This document shows positions 8,610 through 17,004 of a stretch of 64,000 nt of DNA, piece by piece. Numbering within the stretch: position 1 is the first letter of the stretch; every line of letters begins with the position of its first letter. Under the pieces are notes generated by a model. It saw only the letters and a program-made list of their open reading frames with translations. It ran no database searches and was not told the DNA's origin. Source of the DNA: Spirochaetota bacterium (GTDB taxonomy: Bacteria > Spirochaetota > UBA4802 > UB4802); contig JBFLZD010000008.1 of the NCBI GenBank assembly GCA_040756435.1, positions 16,146 to 80,145 of the forward strand. The letters are read 5' to 3'. The position numbers were made by a program, and so were the translations under genes.

Positions 8610-9401
8610 ATGACAATTATGAAAACAAAAAAGATTAAACGCATTCAATCAATTGAACGGGCACATGCCATTTTATCGCTGTTTATCAATGACAAAAAAC
8701 CACTGGGCATAAGCGATTTTGCAAAAAAGATTGCATTGCCTAAAACTACCGTACAGGGAATAGTTCAAACGCTCTGTCATTTAGGCTATCTAGAAAAAGA
8801 TCATGAAACAGGTAAATACAGGCTTGGCCCGTATGTATTCCAGTTAGGCATGAAATATGCCACTAACCTTGACCTGGTAAGCATTGCACGGGTATGGGCT
8901 GAACGTCTATGCTTTCAATTCAGGCAACCGGTTAATATTGGCATGCTTGTAGGGGATAAAGTTATCATAGTACTCCGCGTTGAGCCTGAAAACAGATTTA
9001 TGTCTTATCCTCAAGCTGGTTCAGTAATTCCCACACATACTACCTGTATTGGCAAGTTGCTCTGTGCCTATATGGAAAAGCAACGACTAGAAGAAATTCT
9101 AAAAGATTACACCTTTCAAATGCTGACTCCAAATTCAATTACCTCAAAAGAAGACTTTTTGAAAGAATTAAAAAAGGTACGGCAGGCTGGTATTAGTTTT
9201 GACAATCAGGAATCAGTGATGGGTTTGGCCGGGATTGGCGGGCCTATCTTTAACTATAGTGGAATTATAGCAGCTTTTGCCATTACCGGCAATGCTGATT
9301 TTATACTTAAACACAAACAGGACATTATTCATGCTGTAAAGGATACTTCTCTTCAATTATCTGTGCAGTTAGGGTATAACCCTGACAGCAAAACACTTTA
9401 A
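8610..9401 (+). CDS. IclR-family transcriptional regulator
   Basis: 263 residues from ATG 8610 (an ATG at 8619 is also possible; neither has a strong ribosome site). Residues about 10-70 form the winged helix (GISDFAKKIALPKTTVQGIVQTL), and the remainder is the IclR effector domain with signatures such as THTTCIGKLLCAYM and DNQESVMGLAGIGGPIF. It is transcribed away from the 2-hydroxyacyl-CoA dehydratase operon, with which it shares a 114-base region holding palindromic operator sites. The natural inference is that it controls that catabolic operon in response to an acid or CoA ester. Confidence 0.9.
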   Translation: MTIMKTKKIKRIQSIERAHAILSLFINDKKPLGISDFAKKIALPKTTVQGIVQTLCHLGYLEKDHETGKYRLGPYVFQLGMKYATNLDLVSIARVWAERLCFQFRQPVNIGMLVGDKVIIVLRVEPENRFMSYPQAGSVIPTHTTCIGKLLCAYMEKQRLEEILKDYTFQMLTPNSITSKEDFLKELKKVRQAGISFDNQESVMGLAGIGGPIFNYSGIIAAFAITGNADFILKHKQDIIHAVKDTSLQLSVQLGYNPDSKTL

Positions 9402-9418
9402 AAATATGACAAAAATAC

Positions 9419-9478
9419 TTGACGACATAATGAATTTTATGTATATTATTGTTAGCACTCATTATAGAAGAGTGCTAA
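9419..9478 (+). promoter_or_regulatory. Sigma-70-type promoter with perfect CIRCE element
   Basis: TTGACG (9419-9424), 17-base spacer, TATATT (9442-9447), then TTAGCACTC-N9-GAGTGCTAA (9452-9478), an exact match to the HrcA operator consensus placed around the expected transcription start. CIRCE normally fronts groESL or hrcA-grpE-dnaK; here no chaperone gene follows and a terminator comes 22 bases later. Confidence 0.9.
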
Positions 9479-9500
9479 TGCAACCTATAACAAAGCTTTT

Positions 9501-9522
9501 GCCCCTCAGGGGCTTTTTTTTT
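9501..9522 (+). terminator. Intrinsic terminator after CIRCE promoter
   Basis: GCCCC-TCA-GGGGC hairpin (9501-9513) followed by nine T residues. It would end a transcript of only about 60 bases begun at the CIRCE promoter, and also any read-through from the IclR gene. Confidence 0.85.
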
Positions 9523-10051
9523 AAAAACCTCCTCCATACAATGCATCCCTGTATCTAACAATGTCAGTTGCATAGCTTTTTATTCTTTCATCTTTATTAT
9601 TTATTTTTTCCGCAATAGAAGGATCTGCTTTGATCATGGCCTGTTTTAAAGTATCACAAAAAAGCTTAGTTCCCGGCAATAAGGTATCCCAATAGTAGTA
9701 ATAAAACTTCCATTTCTTATTTGTCTTAGCCTTTTCAGCCATGTATTCAATCATATAAACTGACTGCAACAACCGTTCATATATAAAAATAACATCATTG
9801 GAGTTGGTTTTATATTGCTGAGTTATATACATAGTGAATGTATCAATTTTTTTTGCATCAGAAGGCTCTTTGCTCCAGAACGTTATGTATACTAATTCAC
9901 TGATATCATCATATCCTAATGAAGCGCCAATCATGTCGGTAGCAAGATTTAACATTAAACGCTGGTTATCATTGAATATATAATCAATGGTTGATGCATA
10001 TACTGGATGGACTAAAATAAAAAAAAGAAATACAATGGCTATCTTTTTCAT
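9521..10051 (-). CDS. Exported protein of unknown function
   Basis: 176 residues with a clear signal peptide (KKIAIVFLFFILVHPVYAS, cleavage near residue 20). The mature part is helical-looking, with many Tyr and Lys residues and a YYYYWDTLLPG stretch. A good ribosome site (AGGTGAGGG) precedes the ATG. I recognise no family. Its stop overlaps the T run of the opposing terminator. It is likely periplasmic and appears to be transcribed alone. Confidence 0.55.
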   Translation of the reverse strand: MKKIAIVFLFFILVHPVYASTIDYIFNDNQRLMLNLATDMIGASLGYDDISELVYITFWSKEPSDAKKIDTFTMYITQQYKTNSNDVIFIYERLLQSVYMIEYMAEKAKTNKKWKFYYYYWDTLLPGTKLFCDTLKQAMIKADPSIAEKINNKDERIKSYATDIVRYRDALYGGGF

Positions 10052-10296
10052 TCTGTGATTCCCTCACCTTTCAGTTTTATAGTATATAGAAAACAATAAC
10101 AACACAATGTTTCTTTTATAACTCGTTTTATTCAACAATTTTATAGTTTTATGATGATTCACCTATACAATTTTGACAGTTTTCACTCAAATTTTTCAAT
10201 CCACATTCATTTGCTATTTCTATAGTTTAAAAAAAGTACGCTTACTTGGTATATAAATTGTTACCATCATTGTAAAAACGTGCTTGTAATAATCAC

Positions 10297-11340
10297 TCAT
10301 TCAACATCCTCTCCCAATATGGGCATATCTTTTTGTATTGTATGTTTTACTTTTTTCCCTATAACGGCATCACAATGTAGCGGCGATAGGCCCACGCCTG
10401 GTCGCTTGATAATGATATCACTGTAGTTAAGGATTGTCCCTGCTGGTATATCCCGTGCTGCAAAAATGCTTCGCCGTGCCGATCGCGCAACGGCTGCCTC
10501 ATCCTCTTTATAATCAATTGAGCCATCACCTAACATTGCCAGTGCTGTATTAACATCTTCAATATATGCTGCAAACTCTTGAGGTGTCAGCGATACATCC
10601 TTATCTGCACAATCATGATTATGCGATAATTTAAAATGTTTTTCAAATACCCGTGCACCCAATGCAACAGCCATCATAGAAGCTCTGTTGTCTTTAGCAT
10701 GATCTGAAAATCCAACAGGCAGGCCATATAATTGTTGTAAACTTTTTATTCTAAACAGATTAAGTGCACTAGGAGGTACTGGATACAGTGATACACAGTG
10801 CAGGAGCACTACATTACACTGTTCATTTTGCAAAAGTTTTACTGCATGCGCTATTTCATGCTGCAATGAAATGCCTGTGGAAACAATCACAGGCTTATGA
10901 GTGGATGCAATGCTCTGCAATAATGGCACATTGGCAATCTCTGACGAAGCTATTTTGTACAATGGCACATTAAGGTTTTCCATCATTGCAAAGGAATCAT
11001 CATCAAAACAAGATGCAAAAAATACAACTCCATGTTCATACGCAACCTGTTGCAGCGTTTTGTAATCGTTATATGAAAGTTCAAACGTTTTAAAAAACTG
11101 TATGGTGCTATCATCATACTGGGGCTTTTCATTGTTAAGGAGCGATTTTGTATACACTGAATAAAATTTTTCTGCATTAAAAACTTGAAACTTAACTAAA
11201 TCTGTACCTGCTTGTGCTGCTTTTTCAATTAAGGCAATGGCTTCATCCAATTTACCATTATGGTTAAGCCCAATTTCTGCAATAAAGACTGGTAGGTTAT
11301 TTTGCAGTTTGTTCAGATACTTTGTTTCAAATAAATCCAT
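10297..11340 (-). CDS. N-acetylneuraminate synthase family protein (NeuB/PseI-like)
   Basis: 347 residues, typical full length. The TIM-barrel start VFIAEIGLNHNGKLDEA, the GTDLVKFQVF strand, the SSEIANVPLL region and GFSDHAKDNRASMMAVALGA followed by FEKHF are hallmarks of PEP-dependent nonulosonate synthases. The last 65 residues form the SAF (antifreeze-like) domain (RSARRSIFAARDIPAGT). It condenses PEP with an N-acyl hexose to make a sialic-acid-like sugar for surface glycans; which sugar is not decidable. No CMP-sugar synthetase or epimerase gene is nearby, so it stands alone. Confidence 0.88.
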   Translation of the reverse strand: MDLFETKYLNKLQNNLPVFIAEIGLNHNGKLDEAIALIEKAAQAGTDLVKFQVFNAEKFYSVYTKSLLNNEKPQYDDSTIQFFKTFELSYNDYKTLQQVAYEHGVVFFASCFDDDSFAMMENLNVPLYKIASSEIANVPLLQSIASTHKPVIVSTGISLQHEIAHAVKLLQNEQCNVVLLHCVSLYPVPPSALNLFRIKSLQQLYGLPVGFSDHAKDNRASMMAVALGARVFEKHFKLSHNHDCADKDVSLTPQEFAAYIEDVNTALAMLGDGSIDYKEDEAAVARSARRSIFAARDIPAGTILNYSDIIIKRPGVGLSPLHCDAVIGKKVKHTIQKDMPILGEDVE

Positions 11341-11628
11341 ATAAATAAATATTCCCTTACAATAAAAATACTATTCTTAACTACTAAAAGAATTCCTTAT
11401 CCTGTAATAGTGCTTTTTTTCACATTTTTAAAAAATGTAATAAACGTTAAGCAGTGTTTCAAAAAAGCTATACCTTTGCAAGATATTTTTATATATAGCT
11501 CATTTTCTCCCTTAAAATTTAATTGACAAATTATTAATTAAAACAGTAGGATAAGCGCTCAACGGTATTAATTATCTACATACTACACTGTGTAGCTTTA
11601 TACTTACTTTACTATATTGTTATAAAAT
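11341..11628. promoter_or_regulatory. Intergenic region with possible promoter and palindrome
   Basis: AT-rich non-coding DNA. On the plus strand TTGACA (11523-11528) and TAGGAT (11547-11552) are separated by 18 bases and could be a promoter for glycerol kinase. A perfect small palindrome CTACAC-T-GTGTAG lies at 11583-11595, a possible operator. Confidence 0.35.
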
Positions 11629-11750
11629 TATGGGCACCTCTAAAAACCGCTTTCATCATTACCAATGCAATTATAAAGAAAGCAGTTTTATCCTATATAG
11701 TGTGCCCACAAGGGAATATCCCTAAAAAACAGTTTTTAGAAGTTTCCTTA
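11629..11750 (+). repeat. TA-bounded MITE-like element, copy A
   Basis: One of three related 120-122 bp elements in the window (others at 28261-28380 and 51167-51287). It starts TATGGGCACCTCTAAAAAC and ends in the imperfect inverted copy TTTTTAGAAGTTTCCTTA; about 16 of 21 end positions match. Inside, GGGCAC/GTGCCC and AAAACCGCTTTC/GAAAGCAGTTTT can pair. It ends 59 bases before the glycerol kinase start. Confidence 0.8.
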
Positions 11751-11767
11751 CTATGTAGTTTTACTGT

Positions 11768-11781
11768 ACAGTAACTATCGC
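11768..11781 (-). repeat. Dispersed motif copy (GCGATAGTTACTGT)
   Basis: The plus strand reads ACAGTAACTATCGC, reverse of the 14-mer that also occurs exactly at 61290-61303 and 63624-63637. It lies between the MITE-like copy A and the glycerol kinase start, within a local palindrome TTACTGTACAGTAA. Confidence 0.7.
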
Positions 11782-11809
11782 ATACAAAAATAATGAAGGG
11801 GTTAACAGT

Positions 11810-13294
11810 ATGGGTAAAAAGTTCCTCATTGCTATTGATTTAGGTACTACCGGTAACCGGGTATTTTGTTTTGACGAACATGGATTGCCAATTTCAAGTA
11901 GTTACGCCGAATTTACACAGCATTTCCCAAAACCTGGCTGGGTTGAACATGATGCTAATGAAATCTGGGAATCAGTTGTAAAACTGTTACCTGAAGCTAT
12001 ACAAAAAGGTAATCTGGATCCAAAGGATGCGATAGCAATTGGAATTACCAATCAGCGAGAAACATCAGTGCTCTGGAACGAAGAAACTGGTAAGCCAATT
12101 TATCACGCCATTGTATGGCAATGCCGAAGAACCACTGACATATGCAATCAACTGAAAGAAGCTGGCCACGAACAATTATTCCGTGAAAAGACTGGCCTTG
12201 TGATTGATGCATATTTTTCGGGCACAAAAGTTAAATGGATGCTTGATAATGTGCCCGGTGCTCGCGACTTAGCCAAAAGCGGCAAGCTATTATTTGGAAC
12301 TATTGACACCTGGATTTTGTGGAAATTAACTGGCGGCAAATCGCATAAAACTGATTACACCAACGCTTCCCGTACGCTCATGTTCAATATAAAAGAAAAA
12401 ATATGGGATTTAGATATTTTAGAAATACTGGATATACCGCGTACTATACTGCCAGAAGTGAGAGAATCAGCATCATATTTTGGCGAAACAAGTGGCGTAC
12501 CGGGTCTACCTGATGGCATAACCATAGGTGGTATTGCCGGCGACCAGCAGGCAGCAATGGTTGGTCAGAACTGCGTTTTTGAAGGAACATCAAAAAATAC
12601 GTACGGTACCGGTTGTTTTATGCTGCTTAACATGGGCAACGAATGGATGCTTTCAAAGCATGGTCTGCTCACCACACTGACATGCGATAATAAGGGTCAG
12701 CCGGTGTATGCGTTTGAGGGTTCGGTATTTATTGGTGGGGCTGTAGTCCAGTGGCTTCGTGACTATATGAAATTTATTGAAAAAAGTTCTGATGCTGAAA
12801 AAGTATCGCTTTCAGTTAAAAAAGAGGATGAAGTGGTGGTAGTGCCGGCATTTGTTGGACTGGGTGCACCATACTGGAAGATGGATGCACGGGGCGCTAT
12901 TTTTGGGCTTACACGAGATACTACCCCCCAGCAGATTGTGCGTGCTGCAGTAAAATCAATTGCATTGCAATCATACGAGGTTTTAGAAGCAATGCAACAA
13001 GACTCGGGCAAAAACATTCACGAACTCAGGGTTGATGGCGGAGCAACACGCGATACCTATTTAATGCAATATCAGGCTGATATATTGGGTATACCAGTTC
13101 TACTGCCTGAGGTTACCGAATCAACAGCGTTAGGTGCAGCATATTTAGCCGGTATAACGGGAAAAGTATATAATACCATTGATGAGGTTGCAAAATTCAA
13201 CAAGATAGCAAGACGTTTCAATCCATCTATGAATGAAACTGCACGAAAACGTGAAATAGCTCTATGGAAAGATGCAGTAAAACGATTGTTATAG
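11810..13294 (+). CDS. glpK: Glycerol kinase
   Basis: 494 residues, the usual length. FGGY-family features include IDLGTTGNRVFCFD at the N-terminus, the ITNQRETSVLW segment with the glycerol-contacting Arg-Glu pair, WQCRRT, GGIAGDQQAAMVGQ, and the C-terminal signature region VDGGATRDTYLMQYQADILG. It phosphorylates glycerol to sn-glycerol-3-phosphate with ATP in the cytoplasm. The canonical DQGTTSSR phosphate-binding loop reads DLGTTGNR here. A weak site (GAAGGGG) precedes the ATG. No glpF or glpD is adjacent. A MITE-like element and a copy of the dispersed octamer motif lie in its leader region. Confidence 0.95.
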   Translation: MGKKFLIAIDLGTTGNRVFCFDEHGLPISSSYAEFTQHFPKPGWVEHDANEIWESVVKLLPEAIQKGNLDPKDAIAIGITNQRETSVLWNEETGKPIYHAIVWQCRRTTDICNQLKEAGHEQLFREKTGLVIDAYFSGTKVKWMLDNVPGARDLAKSGKLLFGTIDTWILWKLTGGKSHKTDYTNASRTLMFNIKEKIWDLDILEILDIPRTILPEVRESASYFGETSGVPGLPDGITIGGIAGDQQAAMVGQNCVFEGTSKNTYGTGCFMLLNMGNEWMLSKHGLLTTLTCDNKGQPVYAFEGSVFIGGAVVQWLRDYMKFIEKSSDAEKVSLSVKKEDEVVVVPAFVGLGAPYWKMDARGAIFGLTRDTTPQQIVRAAVKSIALQSYEVLEAMQQDSGKNIHELRVDGGATRDTYLMQYQADILGIPVLLPEVTESTALGAAYLAGITGKVYNTIDEVAKFNKIARRFNPSMNETARKREIALWKDAVKRLL

Positions 13295-13350
13295 AGACAA
13301 ACATACGATGGACGTATATATTTTAATTAATTCGATAGCAAGGAGGCATT

Positions 13351-13548
13351 ATGGCCAAGCCATTATTAGGTGAATTGTTAGTTGAAGATGGAGTGATAAC
13401 CCAGGACCAATTGAATCAAGCGTTGTCCATCCAGAAAAAGGAAGGCGGGCTTATTGGCATAATACTTATGAATTTAGGATTTATTGATGAACCAACACTG
13501 GTAAAATATTTAGCTCTTCAGGCTGAACGGGTGATAAAATCTGAGTAA
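13351..13548 (+). CDS. Stand-alone MshEN/GspE N-terminal-like domain protein
   Basis: 65 residues with a strong AAGGAGG ribosome site. The sequence GELLVEDGVITQDQLNQAL followed by the FIDEPTLVKYLALQ segment matches the two-helix repeat seen at the N-terminus of type II secretion/pilus ATPases (GspE/PilB, MshEN), a module known in some proteins to bind c-di-GMP. Here it exists without the ATPase. It lies 57 bases after glpK. A small regulatory adaptor role is inference. Confidence 0.6.
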   Translation: MAKPLLGELLVEDGVITQDQLNQALSIQKKEGGLIGIILMNLGFIDEPTLVKYLALQAERVIKSE

Positions 13549-13553
13549 GTCTT

Positions 13554-15158
13554 TTAATCCTGTAGTGTATTGTATCTTCGTGCCATTATTTCATTGGTTA
13601 ATTTGATGATTGTTTCTATTTTGAAGGGTTTTCTAAGAACACCTTCCAGTCCCATCATTAATAGCTTATCTATATCAGGTATTGAATCTACCCCTGTGAT
13701 AAACACTACATCAGTTTTGGGGCTTACTTCATGTATTGACTTAAAAACAGCATCACCTTTATGTCCGGGCATCAAATAATCTAAAAACACAATATCAATA
13801 TCTTCAAATGTGCATATATCAATGGCTTCCTGCCCATTATCTGTAGTTAACACCTGATAGCCCATCCGTTCAAAAGCAGAAGACAAAAACTGGCGTATTG
13901 GTTCTTCATCATCCACTATTAAAATTCTCACTTCCCCTAAATAGAGCATCTCTTTTTCTTCTTTTTTTTCTAAAGCATCAAACGCAGGATTAAAACGCTT
14001 AAAATAGAGTGTTACTTCATTACACCTGGCAGGGTCATGGCATAGTGTCATATCACCACCATGGCTTTGCATTATGCCATACGCAATTGCTAAATTAATG
14101 CCATTTCCTACACTATCCACACCATTACTGCCTTTTGCTTTCTGTTCCTCACCATTTCCCCAGTTTCCGGGAACACCATCATTAACCAGTTTAAGCATGA
14201 CTGCATCGCGGTTAAAAGATGTTTCAATGGTGATAGTCCCCTTTTTATTGGGTTTTATTGCCGAACGAGCATGTGAAAGTAAGTTTAAAAGCACCTCTTT
14301 TATCTGGCGTGAGTCTACAAATATCTCGGGGACCTTACCTAATTTTAATTTACACTCAATGGATTCTTTTTCTAACGTAAACCTTTGCACATCAACTATC
14401 TCTTTAATCAAATCATTAAGAGAACAATATTCAAATGAGATATCTTTACCCGTTACAAATACACTCAGCCTGTCGATGAGAGATGAACCTCGGGTTGTTT
14501 GCTTGTCAATAATGGATACTGCTTCCTTGACTGATTCATCCACAGCTTCATTCATAAGTAAAAGCTCAGCATACCCTTTTATAACCGCTAAAATGTTGTT
14601 AAATTCATGCGCCACCCCCTGAGCAAGCACCCGTAAACTGGCGATAGTTTTTTCAAATTCTTCTTCAGCAATATCAGATTTGCTAACTTTAAGACCTGTT
14701 TGATAATACCGAATTGTGCCTATAATTTTACCAATGAGCGTGAAAAATGGTGCATTGTTCTGTAAATATTGAAGTTCCTCTAATGGAAAAACCAGACATA
14801 CCATGCCAACGACTATATCTGCATGCAATAGAGGAATAATTACTACAGAGATATCGGTTTCATCATGTTGAAAAGGTTTGGCCGTGGGTAAAAACAAAAC
14901 ACTTTTCTTTTTAATTGCCTTGCGTACAATCAACGAAAAATTATAAATTTTCACTACCAGTTCATCAAAGTTTTTACCTGCTTCATGGTGCAGTACCAGC
15001 CGTTCATCCCCAACCAGAGTATAGACTGAAACAGCTACCGATTTCATTTCATGATGCAGTAAATCCACAACATTGGATAAAAATGCATCGCTATTTGTTG
15101 CGTTCTGAGCCGTTTTAAAAATATCAAGCAATAGGGCATATTGCTGTTTGCTTAGCAT
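13554..15158 (-). CDS. Hybrid sensor histidine kinase with C-terminal receiver
   Basis: 534 residues. Residues about 1-150 look like a GAF domain. The H box GVAHEFNNILAVIKGYAELL places the phospho-acceptor at His184. The HATPase domain follows (N box EVLLNLLSHARSAI, then VGNGINLAIAYGIMQSHGG). A receiver domain fills the last 120 residues (RILIVDDEEPIRQF, phospho-Asp in IVFLDYLMPG, Lys in VLRKPFKIE). It is a cytoplasmic soluble hybrid kinase with no membrane segment. It converges with the MshEN-like gene with only 5 bases between. No dedicated output partner is adjacent. Confidence 0.88.
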   Translation of the reverse strand: MLSKQQYALLLDIFKTAQNATNSDAFLSNVVDLLHHEMKSVAVSVYTLVGDERLVLHHEAGKNFDELVVKIYNFSLIVRKAIKKKSVLFLPTAKPFQHDETDISVVIIPLLHADIVVGMVCLVFPLEELQYLQNNAPFFTLIGKIIGTIRYYQTGLKVSKSDIAEEEFEKTIASLRVLAQGVAHEFNNILAVIKGYAELLLMNEAVDESVKEAVSIIDKQTTRGSSLIDRLSVFVTGKDISFEYCSLNDLIKEIVDVQRFTLEKESIECKLKLGKVPEIFVDSRQIKEVLLNLLSHARSAIKPNKKGTITIETSFNRDAVMLKLVNDGVPGNWGNGEEQKAKGSNGVDSVGNGINLAIAYGIMQSHGGDMTLCHDPARCNEVTLYFKRFNPAFDALEKKEEKEMLYLGEVRILIVDDEEPIRQFLSSAFERMGYQVLTTDNGQEAIDICTFEDIDIVFLDYLMPGHKGDAVFKSIHEVSPKTDVVFITGVDSIPDIDKLLMMGLEGVLRKPFKIETIIKLTNEIMARRYNTLQD

Positions 15159-15241
15159 ATATATAATTCCGTAGTAGTTTATTTCTACTACAGACTATAG
15201 CACGAATGAATATTAATTCAACAAATGTAGGAAGGATTATT

Positions 15242-15371
15242 CTACTTTTGATAAAAAACCAGTCCAACACGATGTATGTGGTCTATTACATCAGGGTCAT
15301 GTATATATTTAAATAATGAAATATCGAATGTATATGGTAACAATAAATCATTCTGACAAACCAAATTTCAT
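15242..15371 (-). pseudogene. Remnant of MNT/HI0073-type nucleotidyltransferase
   Basis: The start ATG overlaps the stop of the HI0074-type gene in the usual ATGA arrangement and reads MKFGLSE, then a stop. In the next frame the reading continues DLLLPYTFDISLFKYIHDPD and on to HRVGLVFYQK before TAG at 15242, which is the typical C-terminus of these small nucleotidyltransferases. The middle of the gene, including the GSRARG and DxD catalytic motifs (roughly 55-60 codons), is missing, with a frame shift at the junction. So the catalytic partner of the toxin-antitoxin-like pair is deleted. Confidence 0.7.
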
Positions 15372-15793
15372 ATTTCTTTCATATCTTTTAGTGCAGTAAA
15401 ATGTTTAGCCATTTTTTCAAATTCTTTGCTATACACATTGACAATTTTTTTTATGATTTCTTGTGCTAATGCATCATCGTAGGTATGGGGAGTCAGATTA
15501 CGACTTGTAATCATATCCATCCAGATTTCGCCATTATCAATAAGTCCTGTTTTAAAAGCCTGTCGGGTAGTGTCTTTAGAACCATATAAATTTGATAGTC
15601 CCTGTTCTTCAAGGAAATCTTTAAAAACATTCCATGCCAACTCATGTGTATACTCAAATGCCTGTATCAAACCCTGCTTTTCTAGATCAGACAACTCACG
15701 CTCATGATATATATTAACTGCATTCATTAATTGCCTGAAGGCATTCATATAATGGATAAAACGCTGTATCCATCGTATATCCTTATGTGCCAT
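15368..15793 (-). CDS. HI0074-family nucleotidyltransferase substrate-binding protein
   Basis: 141 residues, the family's length. The helical core contains LIQAFEYTHELAWNVFKDFL and the later TSRNLTPHTYDDALAQEI, hallmarks of the PF08780-type partner (HI0074) of MNT nucleotidyltransferases. Such two-gene modules are regarded as toxin-antitoxin or nucleotidyl-transfer systems. Its partner gene downstream is an internally deleted remnant, so this protein is probably an orphan, either harmless or supplied by another MNT elsewhere. Confidence 0.8.
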   Translation of the reverse strand: MAHKDIRWIQRFIHYMNAFRQLMNAVNIYHERELSDLEKQGLIQAFEYTHELAWNVFKDFLEEQGLSNLYGSKDTTRQAFKTGLIDNGEIWMDMITSRNLTPHTYDDALAQEIIKKIVNVYSKEFEKMAKHFTALKDMKEI

Positions 15794-15819
15794 AAAAGTA
15801 ATGTTCAGAGGTATTTTCG

Positions 15820-16857
15820 TTATGCTATTTTAATCTCATGTAACCAGCCAAAAGAATCTTTTATTTCACCTGTCTGCAATTTTGTAAGATACTCATATAA
15901 TTTAGTAATAGTTGGTCCTGCTTTTTCCTCATCGCAGAATGTAAATACTTTGTCACGATAGTGGATGCTGCATACTGGTGTAATAACCGCTGCAGTACCA
16001 ACAGCTCCCACCTCATCAAAATGCTCAACTTCATCTATTGCTATTGGGCGTTTGTCAACATTCATTCCCAAAAGCGTAGCTATATCCATAAGGCTTTTGT
16101 TAGTTATGCTGGGCAAAATAGAATTTGATTCAGGGGTAAGATAGGTATTACCCTTGATTGCTATAAAATTAGACGTCCCAAATTCATCAACATATTTCTT
16201 TTCTTTTGGATCCAGATACAGCGGTATAGGGAAACCTTTCTTTTTAGCATATTCCCCACCACGTAATCCAGCAGCATAATTACCCCCAACCTTGCAGTCC
16301 CCCACACCATTGGGAGCTGCTCTATCATATTGTTCTACAACTAGAGCCTTAACTGGCTTAAATCCGCCTTTGTAGTAAGGTCCCACAGGGGTTACAAACA
16401 CAATAAATACATATTCATCCGCTGGTCCCAACCCAACTCTTGCACCAGCACCATAGATAACAGGCCGTACATACAGGCTTGCACCCGTACCAAATGGTGG
16501 TACAAATTTTGCATTTGCTGCAACCACTTTATCCACAGCTTCAATGAACATATCCACAGGCACTTCAGGAATGAAAATCCTTTCACAACTGCGCTGCATA
16601 CGCTTTGCATTCTCATCGGGTCTGAATGCTACAATACGCCCATCCACAGTTTCAAAGACTTTAAGTCCCTCAAAAGCTTGCTGTCCATAATGGAGGCCTG
16701 GTGCAGCAATATGAATAGGGATGGTTTCTTCGGTTGAAAGCTCTCCTCCAGACCACTTCCCATCTTTATAAAAATATCTAATATTATAATCTGTCTTTAT
16801 GTATCCAAACGGTAGATTTTGCCAGTCTAACTTAGATTTTTCTCGTTGTGTTTGCAT
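15820..16857 (-). CDS. ilvE: Branched-chain amino acid aminotransferase
   Basis: 345 residues, matching the longer fold-type IV IlvE group. Seen are GLHYGQQAFEGLKVF, FRPDENAKRMQRSCERI, the PLP-lysine region VGDCKVGGNYAAGLRG, FGTSNFIAIKG and VGAVGTAAVITPV. It transfers the amino group between glutamate and the 2-oxo acids of Leu, Ile and Val in the cytoplasm. It stands between the HI0074-type gene and the ABC ATPase gene, whose terminator separates it from upstream transcription. Confidence 0.95.
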   Translation of the reverse strand: MQTQREKSKLDWQNLPFGYIKTDYNIRYFYKDGKWSGGELSTEETIPIHIAAPGLHYGQQAFEGLKVFETVDGRIVAFRPDENAKRMQRSCERIFIPEVPVDMFIEAVDKVVAANAKFVPPFGTGASLYVRPVIYGAGARVGLGPADEYVFIVFVTPVGPYYKGGFKPVKALVVEQYDRAAPNGVGDCKVGGNYAAGLRGGEYAKKKGFPIPLYLDPKEKKYVDEFGTSNFIAIKGNTYLTPESNSILPSITNKSLMDIATLLGMNVDKRPIAIDEVEHFDEVGAVGTAAVITPVCSIHYRDKVFTFCDEEKAGPTITKLYEYLTKLQTGEIKDSFGWLHEIKIA

Positions 16858-16884
16858 AGCTCATAAACCCTCATAAAAAATAAA

Positions 16885-16908
16885 AAACCATAGCCTTTGA
16901 TATGGTTT
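16885..16908 (-). terminator. Terminator of ABC ATPase/RsgA unit
   Basis: AAACCATA (16885-16892) and TATGGTTT (16901-16908) form an 8-bp stem; read on the minus strand the hairpin is followed by TTTTATTTTTTATG. It lies 97 bases after the stop of the minus-strand ABC gene and just before ilvE. Confidence 0.65.
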
Positions 16909-17004
16909 AATTTATAAAGCATATTTATATCATTTTACCAACATAATAGTACAGTGTCAAATATATTTTAATTAATATATTATTTAAGGGTGTGTTACGT
17001 TTTT

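Noticed and set aside
10788..11177. Open frames inside the NeuB-like gene region on both strands
   Set aside because: They are shadows of the conserved synthase, with no independent support.
14074..14622. 182-codon plus-strand open frame
   Set aside because: It is fully antisense to the conserved histidine kinase/receiver gene and has no domain or ribosome site.
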